In this document: one piece after another, positions 1-9,734 of the stretch | Position numbering within the stretch: position 1 is the first letter of the stretch | Layout: each line of letters starts with the position of its first letter | Assembly (NCBI GenBank): GCA_005503165.1 | Contig: SCNT01000013.1 | Span: forward strand, 1 to 64,000 | From: Sphingomonadaceae bacterium 3R27E2-A | GTDB taxonomy: Bacteria; Pseudomonadota; Alphaproteobacteria; Sphingomonadales; Sphingomonadaceae | Direction: 5' to 3' | Length of the DNA stretch: 64,000 nucleotides | The notes under the pieces: generated by a model | Database searches by the model: none | Told to the model about the DNA's origin: nothing | Seen by the model: the letters and a program-made list of their open reading frames with translations, nothing else | Program-made: the position numbers and the translations under genes

Positions 1-980
1 GCGGGCGACCGCGCGTAGGCCATGCGGCTGCCGGTGACCATCACCTCTTCGGCATAGTCCTGTTCGATCTCGACGATCGGCGGCAATTCCCAGAAGGGGT
101 GCGTGCTGGTGATGTCCATCGGCCAGCATTGCAGCCGCAGCGCGCCCGGCGGGGTGCGCGGCAGCGGCGCGCGATAGCCTTTGTTGAGCCGCCCCGCGAT
201 GACGTTGAGCTGAGCGTTCGGAAAGCTCGTCACCCCGCCGTTGGCGACGGTGATCCAGCCGGTCATGTCCAGCGCCTTGCCGTCGCTATTGCGATCGACG
301 ACATAATTGGCCGCCCAGTCGAAACCCTCCGAGAGATAGACGAGCTGGAGCGTGACGGTGCGCGCGCGGCTCGATTCGACGAGGATCGACAGCGTCGGTT
401 TCGCCGACAGATCCTTGGGCACGCGGCTGTAGAGCATGCGCTCGGGCAATCCGGAGCAACCGAGCGCCTCGAAGCCGGCGTCGGTCTGCAGGATCACCCC
501 GCCGTTCGGCCCCGCCTGAATGATCGCGGCCTGCTCGCGGACCTTGCCGGTCTTGCGATCGGTGCGGCGGAGCGTAACGCTGCGCTTGAGGTATGCATCG
601 ACAAGCCCCGCGGGCGACAGCAACCGCGCATCGCGATTCTTCTCGCGCACCCCGTCGGGCATGCCCGAGACGACGGCAGTCTCGGGCAGCAACCCTTCGG
701 CAACGCCCTCGAATCGCAGTACTGCGGTGCCCGCGGGCAAAGTCACCTTGCGCGTTTCGGTGACGAGCGCGAAACCCTGCGGCCAATTTGGGTTGATCGG
801 CCCGGCCCCGCGATAGGGGGCGCGATAGACGGTGACCGCAACGTCCTGCAGCGCCGACGACACCACCACCGGCGCTTCGGGCCGCGGCGGCGCGGCGGGC
901 AGGCGCGCGGCGGTCTGCGCCGCCAACGACAGCGGCGCGAGCAGCGCCAGCAAGGTCGGGATCAGGCGCGCCCAGCGCAT
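1..980 (-). CDS. DUF4139-domain protein, 3' end cut by window edge
   Basis: The reading frame is open from an ATG at 980 to the left edge of the window, so the C-terminus is missing. It begins with a hydrophobic leader (MRWARLIPTLLALLAPLSLA) that fits a Sec signal peptide ending near an AQT site. The rest (VAVTVYRAPYRG, a ...GGVILQTDAGFEALGCSGLPER stretch split over two strands, LVYLSEGFDWAANYVV) has the beta-rich layout of the DUF4139 family, which includes MuiA-like proteins of unknown role. It follows a second DUF4139 gene by only 10 bases, so the two are probably co-transcribed. The exported location is inferred from the leader. Function is unknown. Confidence 0.8.
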   Translation of the reverse strand, partial: MRWARLIPTLLALLAPLSLAAQTAARLPAAPPRPEAPVVVSSALQDVAVTVYRAPYRGAGPINPNWPQGFALVTETRKVTLPAGTAVLRFEGVAEGLLPETAVVSGMPDGVREKNRDARLLSPAGLVDAYLKRSVTLRRTDRKTGKVREQAAIIQAGPNGGVILQTDAGFEALGCSGLPERMLYSRVPKDLSAKPTLSILVESSRARTVTLQLVYLSEGFDWAANYVVDRNSDGKALDMTGWITVANGGVTSFPNAQLNVIAGRLNKGYRAPLPRTPPGALRLQCWPMDITSTHPFWELPPIVEIEQDYAEEVMVTGSRMAYARSP

Positions 981-990
981 GGGCCGCCCC

Positions 991-2382
991 TCAGTAGCGC
1001 GAATCGAAAGTGGCGGTGACCTCGGTCTTGCCGTTCGCGGGCACCGGCACCGCCCATTCGACGCGGTCGGCCGAGATGCGGTTGCTCTTCAGGCTTTCCT
1101 CGGTGATCCGCACGTCGCCCCACAGCCCGGACTGCGCGAGGTCAACCGTCACCGGCCCCGGCCGCGCGTTGGTCACGACATATTTCATCTTGGTCACCCA
1201 GCGCGAATCGCTCTTGCGCGTGCGCGACACCACCGTGGTCTGCACCTTGACGTCGAAGGCGTCGCCGGTGCGCAGGGTCATCGACGACCCCATCGGTGTG
1301 TGGCCGATCTGGTTCTCGCCGATGAACTGCGGGTCGCCGCGGGCGTCGCGCATATAGACGCGGATCGTCCCCGCGGGCAGCTGATCGCCGAGCCCGCCGT
1401 TCGCCGAGGTCGAGAAACGGAGCACGCTCGCCGCGCTGATCGGGTCGGTGCTCGCGCCCAGCCAGCCGTTGACATATTCATAGGTCGAGCGCGCGGGCGC
1501 GCCCTTCACGTCGAGGAAGCTGACCTGCTTCTGCTGCGCATTGGCGATCGTCGTGCGCTCGGCGAGCGGATAGAGATAATAGTCGCCGAGCCGCTCGCGC
1601 TGGTTGCTCTCCGTCCCCGCCTCGTCGAGCGACGCGTTCATCCGCGAAAAACCGCCCCCGCCGCCCGGGCTGCCCGCCACGAGCAAGGTGCGGGCATTGG
1701 TGAAGGTCGTGCCCGTAGAATTGGTGAGCGTGACCCATCCCTGCATGTCCATTGCCCCCTTGGCGGCGTCGAACAAAGCGACATAGTCGGCGGTCCAGCC
1801 GAGGTTGGGCGTGAGATAAGAGAGGCGTGCAGGGACGGTGCCGGCATTCTCGGCCTGCACCGTGACCGAAAGCGTCGGGCGCGCGCGCAAATTGGGTGGC
1901 AGCCGGTCGAACACCGCGCGCACGGGTAGGCCGTCGTCGCGCAGCACCTCGATCCGCTCGCCGATCTGCAGCACGATGCCGCCGTTCGCGGCGAGCACCT
2001 TGGCGCGTTCGCTGCGCTCGGCGCCGGTAGCGGGGTTGGTGCGTACCAGCGTGATCGACTGGCCGACCGCCTTGTCCATGAGCTTGTCGGGGGTGAGCAG
2101 GTCGAAGTCGAAATTCTGCTCGACGATCGCGAGCCCGCCGCCCGACAGCGTCACCGTCTCGGGCCGGATGCGCGCCGAGACGTCGGGAAATTCGATGCGG
2201 TTGCGCCCGGCGCTGACCGCGAGCTGGCGGTCGTCCTGCACCAGCGACTGGCCATTATTGTAGATGGTGACCGCGACGTCGCCCTGCGCGGTGCCGCTGC
2301 GTTCGTCCTGGGCCGAAGCGGGAAGTGCCAGCAGGGGCACCGTCGCCGCTCCCAACAGCCAAGCCTTTGCCAAAGCGCGCAT
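991..2382 (-). CDS. DUF4139-domain secreted protein
   Basis: A 463-residue protein. The N-terminus MRALAKAWLLGAATVPLLAL followed by PASAQ is a clear Sec signal peptide with an ASA-Q cleavage site. The motifs LTPNLGWTADYVALFD, GWVTLTNSTGTTFTNARTLL and a YLYPLAERTTI segment are typical of DUF4139. I chose the ATG at 2382 because GGGGGAGAG lies five bases upstream; an in-frame ATG at 2400 would add six residues but lacks a Shine-Dalgarno. The upstream gene in this strand is the DUF4167 gene, and the neighbour downstream is a paralogue. The ribosome-binding site is buried in a hairpin described separately. Biochemical function is unknown. Confidence 0.85.
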   Translation of the reverse strand: MRALAKAWLLGAATVPLLALPASAQDERSGTAQGDVAVTIYNNGQSLVQDDRQLAVSAGRNRIEFPDVSARIRPETVTLSGGGLAIVEQNFDFDLLTPDKLMDKAVGQSITLVRTNPATGAERSERAKVLAANGGIVLQIGERIEVLRDDGLPVRAVFDRLPPNLRARPTLSVTVQAENAGTVPARLSYLTPNLGWTADYVALFDAAKGAMDMQGWVTLTNSTGTTFTNARTLLVAGSPGGGGGFSRMNASLDEAGTESNQRERLGDYYLYPLAERTTIANAQQKQVSFLDVKGAPARSTYEYVNGWLGASTDPISAASVLRFSTSANGGLGDQLPAGTIRVYMRDARGDPQFIGENQIGHTPMGSSMTLRTGDAFDVKVQTTVVSRTRKSDSRWVTKMKYVVTNARPGPVTVDLAQSGLWGDVRITEESLKSNRISADRVEWAVPVPANGKTEVTATFDSRY

Positions 2383-2387
2383 AATCG

Positions 2388-2415
2388 CTCTCCCCCACAT
2401 GGTTGTGGGGGAGAG
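2388..2415 (-). promoter_or_regulatory. Perfect hairpin that sequesters the ribosome-binding site
   Basis: CTCTCCCCCACA and TGTGGGGGAGAG form a perfect 12-bp stem with a 4-base loop. On the minus strand the 3' arm contains the GGGGGAGAG Shine-Dalgarno of the DUF4139 gene starting at 2382. It lies about 30 bases beyond the stop of the DUF4167 gene. It could limit translation, or act as a weak terminator or processing site between the two genes. There is no T-run after it. Confidence 0.6.
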
Positions 2416-2445
2416 GCTAGGTCATGTCAGAGCGCTTGGCTAGGC

Positions 2446-3294
2446 CTATTCGGCAGCTTCGACGCCGGCGCCGCGCGGCGCGAGCGTGCGGCGGGTGCGG
2501 CGCGCCTTGGGCGCGGGCGCTTCGTCGCCGGCCTCGTCCGTCTCAGCGACGGGGTCGGGCGCGGGGCGGCCGATAGCGGGGGGCAGCACGGCGCTGTCGA
2601 TCCCGCCATTGCCCTCGTCCTCGTCGCGCGGGCGGCGCGGCGAACGGCGCGCGGCGCGGGCGGGCTTGGGCGCCTCTTCGACTGCGGCTTCCTCGTCCGG
2701 CGTTTCGGCTTCGACGCGCTCGGGGCGCTCCTGACGCCCGGGGCGCTCGCGGGCCGGCTGGCGGTTGCCGCGATTGTCGTCCTGCTCGTCGCGGCGGTTG
2801 CCGCGGTTCTGGTTGCGATCGCCGCGGTCGCCACGATCATTGCGCTCGCCACGCTCGCGATTGTCGCGCTCGCCGCGATGGTCCTCGCGGCCCTCGTCCT
2901 GCTCGTCCCGACCCTCGTCGAGATCGGTGTCGTCATGCGCGTCGAAATCCTCGACCCCGCGCACTTCGCGCTGGCGGTCGGGGCGATCCTGCTGGCCGCC
3001 GCTCCGCTCTTCCTGGCGCGCGCGGAAATCGCTGTGCACGCGGAAATAATGGTCGGCGAACTGCAGATAATATTCGGTCTGCACGCGGTCGCCCGCCAGC
3101 TGGGCGTCGCGCGCGAGATTCTTGTATTTCTCGATCATCTGGACCGCGTTGCCGCGGGCCCGGCTGTCGATGCGGTTGGCCTGATCGACCCCGCCGCGGC
3201 CGCCGCCCGATCCCGAGCGGTTATTGTTGTTGTTATTGTTGTTGCGGCCGCGACGGCGACCGCCCTGACGGTTGTTCATGTTCAACTGAGACAT
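2446..3294 (-). CDS. DUF4167-domain protein with low-complexity acidic/arginine tail
   Basis: A 282-residue protein. Residues 1-30 are basic with a run of eight Asn (18-25). Residues about 38-95 (RARGNAVQMIEKYKNLARDA, YYLQFADHYFRVHSDF) are the conserved DUF4167 domain, common in alphaproteobacteria. The remainder is disordered, rich in Arg, Asp, Glu and Gly (repeated RGD/RGN/RDN patterns), then Ala/Pro. Basic ends and RG-like repeats suggest nucleic-acid binding, but this is inference. It sits just downstream of prmC in the same direction with a 243-base gap, which is large enough for its own promoter. Confidence 0.85.
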   Translation of the reverse strand: MSQLNMNNRQGGRRRGRNNNNNNNNRSGSGGGRGGVDQANRIDSRARGNAVQMIEKYKNLARDAQLAGDRVQTEYYLQFADHYFRVHSDFRARQEERSGGQQDRPDRQREVRGVEDFDAHDDTDLDEGRDEQDEGREDHRGERDNRERGERNDRGDRGDRNQNRGNRRDEQDDNRGNRQPARERPGRQERPERVEAETPDEEAAVEEAPKPARAARRSPRRPRDEDEGNGGIDSAVLPPAIGRPAPDPVAETDEAGDEAPAPKARRTRRTLAPRGAGVEAAE

Positions 3295-3537
3295 CCTGTC
3301 GAAATAAGCTCTTAGCTATGCCAACCCCTTTTGGCCGACCGCGCCTTTGCGCGTCGTGCCCGCGCTCCCTTGCGCGGTTCTTCCTGTTACCGCTCGCCCG
3401 GAACATTCGCCCCGCACCAGCATCGTAAATGGGAAGCAGACCCGCCGGACCAGTATCGATGCTCCGCATCGCCAAAGGGACCCTGATCAGGCCTGTATCC
3501 ACGCTCCTACCCCGCTTTCGGCGCAAAACCAAGCAAA

Positions 3538-4407
3538 TTATTGCGAGCCACGCGGCGAACGGGACAAGATGAGAGCGCGGTCGCGGCCGCCGAGGTCCTG
3601 GCGGCAAGCGACATCGAAACCCGCCGCTTCGGCGAGTTCGCGTACCGAGATATGCTGGCTCGCGCCGATTTCAAGCACCGCGATCCCGCGGGGGGCGAGC
3701 AGGCGCGGCAGGTCCGGGACGATGCGGCGATAGTCGTCGAGGCCGTCGGCGCCCGCGAAAAGCGCCTCGGCCGGCTCATGATCGGCGACGTCGGGCAGCA
3801 GCATTTCGCCGTCGCCGATATAGGGCGGATTGCAGAGGATGAGGTCGAACGGCCCGTCGATGCCCGCGCCCCAGTCGCCCGAGCGGAACTCGGACCGGTC
3901 GGCCATGCCCAATTGCTCGGCATTGTCGCGCGCATAGGCGAGCGCGAAATCCGAAGCATCGACGCCGACCCCCGTCGCCTCGGGAAACTCGCTCAGCACA
4001 GCGAGCAGCAAGGTGCCCGGCCCGGTCCCGAGGTCGAGAACCCGCGAGGGCCAGCCCTCCTCCCGTTCGCGCCGTGCAATATCGAGACACGCTTCCACCA
4101 AGGTCTCGCTATCCGGCCGCGGGATCAGAACCCCCGGCCCCACCTCGATACGGATCGTCCAAAAATCGCGGTAGCCGACGATATAGGCCATCGGGGTATG
4201 TGCCATCCGCGTCGCGACCAGGTTTGCGTAATGATCGGGCACCTCATAGCGCCCCGGATCGAGCAGCAGCGCCTGCCGCTCGACCCCAAGCGCATGCGCC
4301 ATCAGCAATTCGGCATCGAGCCGCGGGGTGTCACTGGTCGCGGACAAGAGGTTGGCCGCGGTGCGCAGCGATTCCGCCACGCCCGCGAAGATCGGCGTGT
4401 CAGTCAC
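3538..4407 (-). CDS. prmC: Release factor glutamine N5-methyltransferase PrmC (HemK)
   Basis: A 289-residue SAM-dependent methyltransferase that methylates the Gln of the GGQ motif of class I release factors. SAM-binding motif I is [16 protein letters not shown] (about 123-138). The substrate-binding NPPY motif is at 193-196, followed by the expected pattern of an alpha-helical N-terminal domain and a Rossmann C-terminal domain. The start overlaps the 3' end of prfA by 8 bases, so the enzyme is translationally coupled to its substrate RF1. The gene order hisS-prfA-prmC-DUF4167 is in one direction. Length is normal for the family. Confidence 0.97.
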   Translation of the reverse strand: MTDTPIFAGVAESLRTAANLLSATSDTPRLDAELLMAHALGVERQALLLDPGRYEVPDHYANLVATRMAHTPMAYIVGYRDFWTIRIEVGPGVLIPRPDSETLVEACLDIARREREEGWPSRVLDLGTGPGTLLLAVLSEFPEATGVGVDASDFALAYARDNAEQLGMADRSEFRSGDWGAGIDGPFDLILCNPPYIGDGEMLLPDVADHEPAEALFAGADGLDDYRRIVPDLPRLLAPRGIAVLEIGASQHISVRELAEAAGFDVACRQDLGGRDRALILSRSPRGSQ

Positions 4408-5467
4408 CCAGCCCCGCCAGCCGCTGCGCCTGGTCCTCGGCGATCAGCGCGTCGATCAACTCGTCCATCGCGCCTTCCAAAATCTCGGGCAGGCGGTGGA
4501 GCGTCAGGTTGATCCGGTGGTCGGTCACGCGTCCCTGCGGGAAATTATAGGTGCGGATGCGTTCGGAGCGGTCGCCCGAGCCGACCATCGACTTGCGCGC
4601 CGACGCCTCGGCGCTGTGGATCTTCTCGCGCTCGAGGTCGTAGAGCCGCGCGCGCAGCACCTGCATCGCCTTGGCGCGGTTCTTGTGCTGGCTGCGCTGG
4701 TCCTGCTGGATCACGACGAGGCCCGTCGGAATATGCGTGATGCGGATCGCCGAGTCGGTCGTGTTGACATGCTGCCCGCCCGCTCCGGACGCGCGATAGA
4801 TGTCGATTTTGAGGTCGCTCTCATTGATCGCGACGTCGACCTCCTCGGCTTCGGGCAGCACCGCGACGGTCGCCGCGCTGGTGTGGATACGCCCGCCGCT
4901 CTCGGTCACCGGCACGCGCTGGACGCGGTGGACGCCGCTCTCGAACTTCAATTTGGCGAAGACGCCCTGCCCCGCGACGCTCGCGACGACTTCCTTGTAA
5001 CCGCCGACCTCGGCCTCGTTCGCCGAGATGATCTCGACCTTCCAGCCCTGCCCGTCGGCGTAGCGGCTGTACATGCGCAATAGGTCGCCCGCGAAGAGCG
5101 CCGCCTCATCGCCGCCGGTCCCGGCGCGGATTTCGAGCATCGCGGCGCGCTCGTCGGCGACGTCCTTGGGCAGCAATTTGACCGCGAGGTCGTGCTCGGC
5201 CGCGGGAAGGGCTTCCTCGACGGCGAGGAGTTCCTCGGCGGCCATCGCCTTCATCTCGGGATCGCCAAGCATCTCATTGAGGGCCACGACCTCGCCGCGC
5301 AGCCGCACCACCTCGGCCGCCGCCTGCGCCACGGGTTCGAGCTCGGCGAACTCCTTCGACGCCGCGACGAAGTCGGCGGGCGCCATGTCCCCCGTCGCCA
5401 TCCGCGCCTGCAAGGCGGCGTGGCGTTCGATGATGGCGTCGATCTGGCGGGCGGAAACGGAGGTCAT
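4400..5467 (-). CDS. prfA: Peptide chain release factor 1 (RF1)
   Basis: A 355-residue class I release factor that reads UAA and UAG stop codons. The catalytic GGQ is at 230-232 within [17 protein letters not shown]. The codon-reading tripeptide region is PVT at 186-188, the RF1-type (RF2 would have SPF). The N-terminal coiled region and C-terminal [20 protein letters not shown] segment are standard. It follows hisS by 16 bases and overlaps prmC by 8, so it is part of a translation operon. Confidence 0.98.
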   Translation of the reverse strand: MTSVSARQIDAIIERHAALQARMATGDMAPADFVAASKEFAELEPVAQAAAEVVRLRGEVVALNEMLGDPEMKAMAAEELLAVEEALPAAEHDLAVKLLPKDVADERAAMLEIRAGTGGDEAALFAGDLLRMYSRYADGQGWKVEIISANEAEVGGYKEVVASVAGQGVFAKLKFESGVHRVQRVPVTESGGRIHTSAATVAVLPEAEEVDVAINESDLKIDIYRASGAGGQHVNTTDSAIRITHIPTGLVVIQQDQRSQHKNRAKAMQVLRARLYDLEREKIHSAEASARKSMVGSGDRSERIRTYNFPQGRVTDHRINLTLHRLPEILEGAMDELIDALIAEDQAQRLAGLGD

Positions 5468-5483
5468 TCGACGATTCGAGTCA

Positions 5484-6803
5484 TCAGGTCAGAGGTCGCA
5501 GAGTAAATTCGCGTGTTTCATTGTCTTCTTGGAGTTCAAACGACGTTGCCAACAACTCGCGCAATCGTTTTCGAACGGGCGGAGCGCCGTCCATCAGGTC
5601 ACGGATACGCACAACAATTGCCCCTGAGGTCAATGTAGACGAGACGGTGAGTGCTCGATGTCCTTGTCCCCGCCGTGCCTTTTCGTACCGTTTCTTGGAG
5701 GATCCCGAGAAGCCCATGTCTGCTCTTATGCCGCCCCTTCTGAGAAAACGGAGGAGCATTTGCGCGGTCGCCAGATCTTCCGGATCGTCGGGGATTAGAA
5801 TGAGTTCAGGGAGATGATCCCAATTTTGGGGCCCCACCAACATCGCCAGCCGCTCGATCCCCGCGGCCCAGCCGACCGCCGGCGTAGACGGCCCGCCCAG
5901 CGCCTCGATCAGCCCGTCGTAGCGCCCGCCGCCGAGCACCGTGCCCTGCGCGCCGAGCCGGTCGGTGACGAATTCGAACGCGGTGTGGCGATAATAGTCG
6001 AGCCCGCGCACCAGCCGCGCGTTGCGCTCCCACGCGACCCCCGCGGCGTCGAGCCCGGCGGTCACGGCGCAGAAGAAGTCCTGCGCCTCGCCGGTAAGGA
6101 ACGCGTCGATATCGGGCGCGCTGTCGGCGATCAGCCGGTCGCGCGGGTCCTTGCTGTCGAGGATGCGCATCGGATTCTTGTCGAGCCGCGCGAGGCTGTC
6201 CTCGCTGAGGTCGCCGCGGTGCGCCTCGAAATGATCGACCAGCGCGGTCCGCCAGGCATCGCGGCTCGCCGCATCGCCCAGCGTGTTGAGCGTCAAGGTC
6301 ACGCCCTCGGCGATCCCCAGTTCCTTGAGCAGCTGGTCGGCGAAGACCAGCAGTTCCGCATCGGCAAGCGGGCTGTCGCTGCCCAGCACTTCGGCGTCGA
6401 GCTGGTGGAACTGGCGATAGCGCCCCTTCTGCGGCCGCTCGTAGCGGAACAAAGGTCCGTGCGTCGCGACCTTCAGCGGCGCGAACTGTTGCCAGCCGTT
6501 GGTGATATAGGCCCGCGCGATGCCCGCGGTGAATTCGGGGCGCAGCGTGATCGATTCGCCGCCGCGGTCGTCGAACGAATACATTTCCTTCGACACGACG
6601 TCGGTGGTTTCGCCGAGCGAGCGCGCGAACACCGCGGTCGGCTCGATCACCGGCACCTCGACGCGCTTGTAGCCATAGAGCCGCCGCACCCGGTCGAAGG
6701 TATCGACGACATGGCTAAAGCGATCGGCGAAATCGCCGAGCATGTCCTGCGTGCCCCGTACCGGCTGCGGCGTCGCGACCTTGGCGGATTTGTCCTTGCT
6801 CAT
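5484..6803 (-). CDS. hisS: Histidyl-tRNA synthetase with compositionally distinct C-terminal domain
   Basis: A 439-residue class II aminoacyl-tRNA synthetase. Class II motif 2 is [20 protein letters not shown], and the histidine loop [17 protein letters not shown] and motif 3 [14 protein letters not shown] are intact. The start at [20 protein letters not shown] matches the usual N-terminus; a longer open frame upstream runs through a repeat element and is rejected. From about residue 329 to the end, base composition falls from roughly 75% GC to about 50-58%. The anticodon-binding domain encoded there ([34 protein letters not shown]) is recognisable but diverged, with the usual G-E-x-E-x-x-G signature replaced by SSTLTSG, plus a polar tail of about 20 residues. 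Confidence 0.95.
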   Translation of the reverse strand: MSKDKSAKVATPQPVRGTQDMLGDFADRFSHVVDTFDRVRRLYGYKRVEVPVIEPTAVFARSLGETTDVVSKEMYSFDDRGGESITLRPEFTAGIARAYITNGWQQFAPLKVATHGPLFRYERPQKGRYRQFHQLDAEVLGSDSPLADAELLVFADQLLKELGIAEGVTLTLNTLGDAASRDAWRTALVDHFEAHRGDLSEDSLARLDKNPMRILDSKDPRDRLIADSAPDIDAFLTGEAQDFFCAVTAGLDAAGVAWERNARLVRGLDYYRHTAFEFVTDRLGAQGTVLGGGRYDGLIEALGGPSTPAVGWAAGIERLAMLVGPQNWDHLPELILIPDDPEDLATAQMLLRFLRRGGIRADMGFSGSSKKRYEKARRGQGHRALTVSSTLTSGAIVVRIRDLMDGAPPVRKRLRELLATSFELQEDNETREFTLRPLT

Positions 6804-6846
6804 GGCGGCGGCGTCTAATGAATTTTGCGGCAAAGGCAAAGCCGCG

Positions 6847-7019
6847 TCCTTCTCCCCTTGAGGGAGAAGGATACGAAGCCTTGGCGCGAAGCGCCCAGGC
6901 GCAGTTGGATGAGGGGTTGCGGCGTCACTGGCGCATGCACTGTTTGAACCCCTCACCCAGCTTCGACTAGGCAGCAAGCTGCCAAGTCTGCGCAACCCTC
7001 TCCCGCAAGGGGAGAGGGA
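6847..7019. repeat. Intergenic inverted-repeat element (CTCTCCC type)
   Basis: The interval between divergent hisS and the M61 gene begins with the hairpin CCTTCTCCC/GGGAGAAGG and ends with CCCTCTCCC/GGGAGAGGG around GCAAG. Between them is GGCAGCAAGCTGCC, another short hairpin. It resembles the element after the M61 gene (CCCCTCCCGC/GCGGGAGGGG). It carries no gene. Promoters for the two divergent genes must lie in or beside it. Confidence 0.6.
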
Positions 7020-7061
7020 CATATGCTGGACCTCAACGCCGTTTCCCGCCAAAAAGCCGTC

Positions 7062-8990
7062 ATGAAAAAAACAACGTTCGTCGCAGCCGCCCTCACCATC
7101 CTTCTGACATCCCCCGCGCACGCGCAGGAGAGCAACAGCCGCCCCGATCCCGTGGTCCAGCCGCTGACCATCCCGCTGCCCGCCGACCGTCCCTATCCGG
7201 GCACGATGCAGCTCCGCGTCGACGCCACCGACTTTGCCCGCGGCATTTTCCACGTCCGCCAGACGATCCCGGTCGCCAAGGCGGGCAAATTCACTTTGCT
7301 CTATCCCGAATGGCTGCCCGGCAAGCACGCGCCGCGCGGCGCGATCGCCGAGGTCGCGGGGTTCAGGGCCAACGCGAACGGCAAGCCGCTGACCTGGACG
7401 CGCCAGCCGACCGACGTCTACGCCTTCGACATCGACGTGCCCGCCGGAGTGAAGAGCATCGACATCGCCTTCGACTTCCTGTCGCCGACGCGCACGGCCG
7501 AGGGCCGCGTCGTCGTCACGCCGGCGATGATGAACCTGCAGTGGGAACAGGTCAGCCTCTACCCCGCGGGCTATTTCACGCGCCAGATCCCCGTACAGCT
7601 CGAGGTGATTCTGCCCGAGGGCTGGACCGGCGCCGCGGCGCTCGATGGGCTCAAGGTCTCGGGCAACCGCTACAGCTACAGCACCACCAGCTACGAGAAC
7701 CTCGTCGACAGCCCGATGTTCGCGGGGCGCTGGTTCCGCAAGTGGGACCTCGGCCAGAATGTGACGCTCAACGTCGTCGCTGACGAGGAGAAATATCTCG
7801 CCGCCAGCCCCGACCATATCGCGCGCCACGCTGCCTTGGTATCCGAAGCCGTCGCGCTGTTCGGGGTGCGCCATTTCGACCGCTACGAGTTCCTGCTCGC
7901 GCTGTCGGACGAACTCGGCGGCATCGGGCTCGAGCATCACCGCTCGAGCGAGAACAGCCGCAACCCCGATTATTTCACCAAATGGGACGAGAATGACAGC
8001 GAGCGCGGGCTGCTGCCGCACGAGCTGGTGCACAGCTGGAACGGCAAATATCGCCGCCCCGACAAGCTGTGGACCCCCGATTACCGCACCCCGATGCAGG
8101 ACAATCTGCTGTGGGTCTATGAAGGGCAGACGAGCTATTGGGACCTCGTCCTCGCGGGCCGCTCGGGCATGCAGTCGAAGGACATGATCCTCGCCGAATG
8201 GGCGACCAATGCGGGCTTTTATGCCGTGCAGGCGGGGCGCGCGTGGCGTTCGGTCGAGGACACCACGCTCGACCCGATCGTCGCGGCGCGCAAACAGCGC
8301 GCCTTCCCGAGCGCGACCCGCACCGAGGATTATTACAACGAGGGCGGGCTCATGTGGCTCGAGGCCGACATGCTGATCCGCCAGGCAACGAACAATGCGA
8401 AGACCCTCGACGATTTCGCGAAGCTATTTTTCGGCGGGCGCGAGGGCGACTGGGGGCAGTCGACCTATGATTTCGACGATGTCGTCGCCGCGCTGAATGC
8501 GGTCCACCCGTACGACTGGGCGAAGTTCCTGCGCGAGCGCATGCAGGCGCCGGGCCGCCCCGCGCCGACCGGCGGCATCGAGGCCGCGGGCTACCGCCTC
8601 GTATGGCGCGACGCCCCCAACGCCTATGACCGCGACCGCATGGCGCAGGCGAAAAACGCCGACCTGACGCACAGCCTCGGCCTCGTCGTCGACAAGGACG
8701 GGGTCGCGGGCAGCATCCTGTGGGACGGCCCCGCCTTCAAGGCCGACATCGTCAACGGCACGAAGATCGTCGCGGTCGACGGGGTGAGCTACAGCCGCGA
8801 ACGCATCGAGGCGGCGATCCGCGCCGCGACCGACGGCAAGAACCCGGTGAAGCTGCTCGTCGAGCGCGGCGGGCGCTATCGCGCCGTCGAGATCGACTAT
8901 CGCGGCGGGCTGCGCTGGCCGCATCTGGAGAAAGCCGGCACAGGGCCCGACTGGTTCGACCAGCTTTTGGTGCCGAAACGGGCGCTGTAG
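7062..8990 (+). CDS. Secreted M61-family metallopeptidase with PDZ domain
   Basis: A 642-residue protein with a signal peptide ([20 protein letters not shown], then AQ). The zinc motif HELVH lies near residue 320 in [17 protein letters not shown], as in M61 glycyl aminopeptidases. An N-terminal beta domain precedes it. A C-terminal PDZ-like domain ([31 protein letters not shown]) follows, the standard M61 architecture. I chose the ATG at 7062 because an in-frame ATG 39 bases upstream would put 13 polar residues before the signal peptide. It probably acts in the periplasm on peptides with N-terminal Gly/Ala; substrate is inferred from the family. Confidence 0.92.
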   Translation: MKKTTFVAAALTILLTSPAHAQESNSRPDPVVQPLTIPLPADRPYPGTMQLRVDATDFARGIFHVRQTIPVAKAGKFTLLYPEWLPGKHAPRGAIAEVAGFRANANGKPLTWTRQPTDVYAFDIDVPAGVKSIDIAFDFLSPTRTAEGRVVVTPAMMNLQWEQVSLYPAGYFTRQIPVQLEVILPEGWTGAAALDGLKVSGNRYSYSTTSYENLVDSPMFAGRWFRKWDLGQNVTLNVVADEEKYLAASPDHIARHAALVSEAVALFGVRHFDRYEFLLALSDELGGIGLEHHRSSENSRNPDYFTKWDENDSERGLLPHELVHSWNGKYRRPDKLWTPDYRTPMQDNLLWVYEGQTSYWDLVLAGRSGMQSKDMILAEWATNAGFYAVQAGRAWRSVEDTTLDPIVAARKQRAFPSATRTEDYYNEGGLMWLEADMLIRQATNNAKTLDDFAKLFFGGREGDWGQSTYDFDDVVAALNAVHPYDWAKFLRERMQAPGRPAPTGGIEAAGYRLVWRDAPNAYDRDRMAQAKNADLTHSLGLVVDKDGVAGSILWDGPAFKADIVNGTKIVAVDGVSYSRERIEAAIRAATDGKNPVKLLVERGGRYRAVEIDYRGGLRWPHLEKAGTGPDWFDQLLVPKRAL

Positions 8991-8993
8991 CTC

Positions 8994-9112
8994 CTCCCCT
9001 CCCGCAAGCGGGAGGGGCAGCGAGAGTTGCGAGCTTGCTCGCTACTCGCAGCGGGGTGGGCAATGCAACGTCGCTGCCTACCCCTAACCCCTCCCGCCTG
9101 CGGGGGAACTGC
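8994..9112. repeat. Intergenic inverted-repeat element (CTCCC type)
   Basis: Immediately after the M61 stop codon, CCCCTCCCGC and GCGGGAGGGG form a 10-bp stem around AA. Further hairpin-prone stretches follow (GCGAG...CTCGC), and the end CCCCTCCCGCCTGCGGGGG is again self-complementary. It could serve as a transcription end for the M61 gene although no T-run follows. Related in style to the element at 6847-7019. Confidence 0.55.
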
Positions 9113-9187
9113 TAGCTCGCGCCTTCCCTCCCCCGCCCCCAGCGGCTAAGGCGCGCGCGAATCAAAAAAGTCAAAAGGACATCTCCC

Positions 9188-9724
9188 ATGCGCATCGACC
9201 TGATCCCGGCCGGCGACAGCCCGCCCGACAGCCTGAACGTGCTGATCGAAGTGCCGATCGGCGGCGAGCCGGTGAAGTATGAGTTCGACAAGGCGTCGGG
9301 CGCGCTCTTCGTCGATCGCTTCCTGCACACCCCGATGCGCTACCCCGCCAATTACGGCTTCGTCCCGCACACGCTGGGCGAGGACGGCGACCCGCTCGAC
9401 GCGCTCGTCGTCGCGCGCTCGCCGATCGTCGCCGGCGCAGTCGTGAAGTGCCGCCCGATCGGTGTGCTGCTGATGGAAGACGATGCCGGCGGCGACGAGA
9501 AATTGCTCTGCGTGCCGGTCAACAAGACCTTCCCTTATTATGCCGACGTCGCGAGCTACACCGACATGCCGCCGATCGTGCTCCAGCAGATCGAGCATTT
9601 CTTCACCCACTACAAGGACCTCGAACCCGGCAAATGGGCCAAGCTCAACGGCTGGGGCGACGTCGACGAAGCCAAGCGCATCATCGTCGAATGCGTGGAA
9701 CGCGCGAAGAAAGCGGGGCTCTAA
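9188..9724 (+). CDS. ppa: Inorganic pyrophosphatase (family I)
   Basis: A 178-residue soluble pyrophosphatase that hydrolyses PPi to two phosphates and drives biosynthetic reactions. The family signature EDGDPLDALVV with its metal-binding Asp residues is present, as are KYEFDKASGAL and RYPANYGFVPHTLG. The ribosome-binding site AAAAGGAC precedes the ATG at a good distance. It stands alone as a single gene. Length matches the bacterial hexameric family. Confidence 0.98.
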   Translation: MRIDLIPAGDSPPDSLNVLIEVPIGGEPVKYEFDKASGALFVDRFLHTPMRYPANYGFVPHTLGEDGDPLDALVVARSPIVAGAVVKCRPIGVLLMEDDAGGDEKLLCVPVNKTFPYYADVASYTDMPPIVLQQIEHFFTHYKDLEPGKWAKLNGWGDVDEAKRIIVECVERAKKAGL

Positions 9725-9734
9725 GGGTCAACCT

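Noticed and set aside
6804-8033. An 849-residue reading frame that would extend hisS upstream on the minus strand
   Set aside because: It runs antisense through the M61 gene and a repeat element. HisRS begins at the MSKDKSAK start, and the upstream translation has no recognisable protein pattern.
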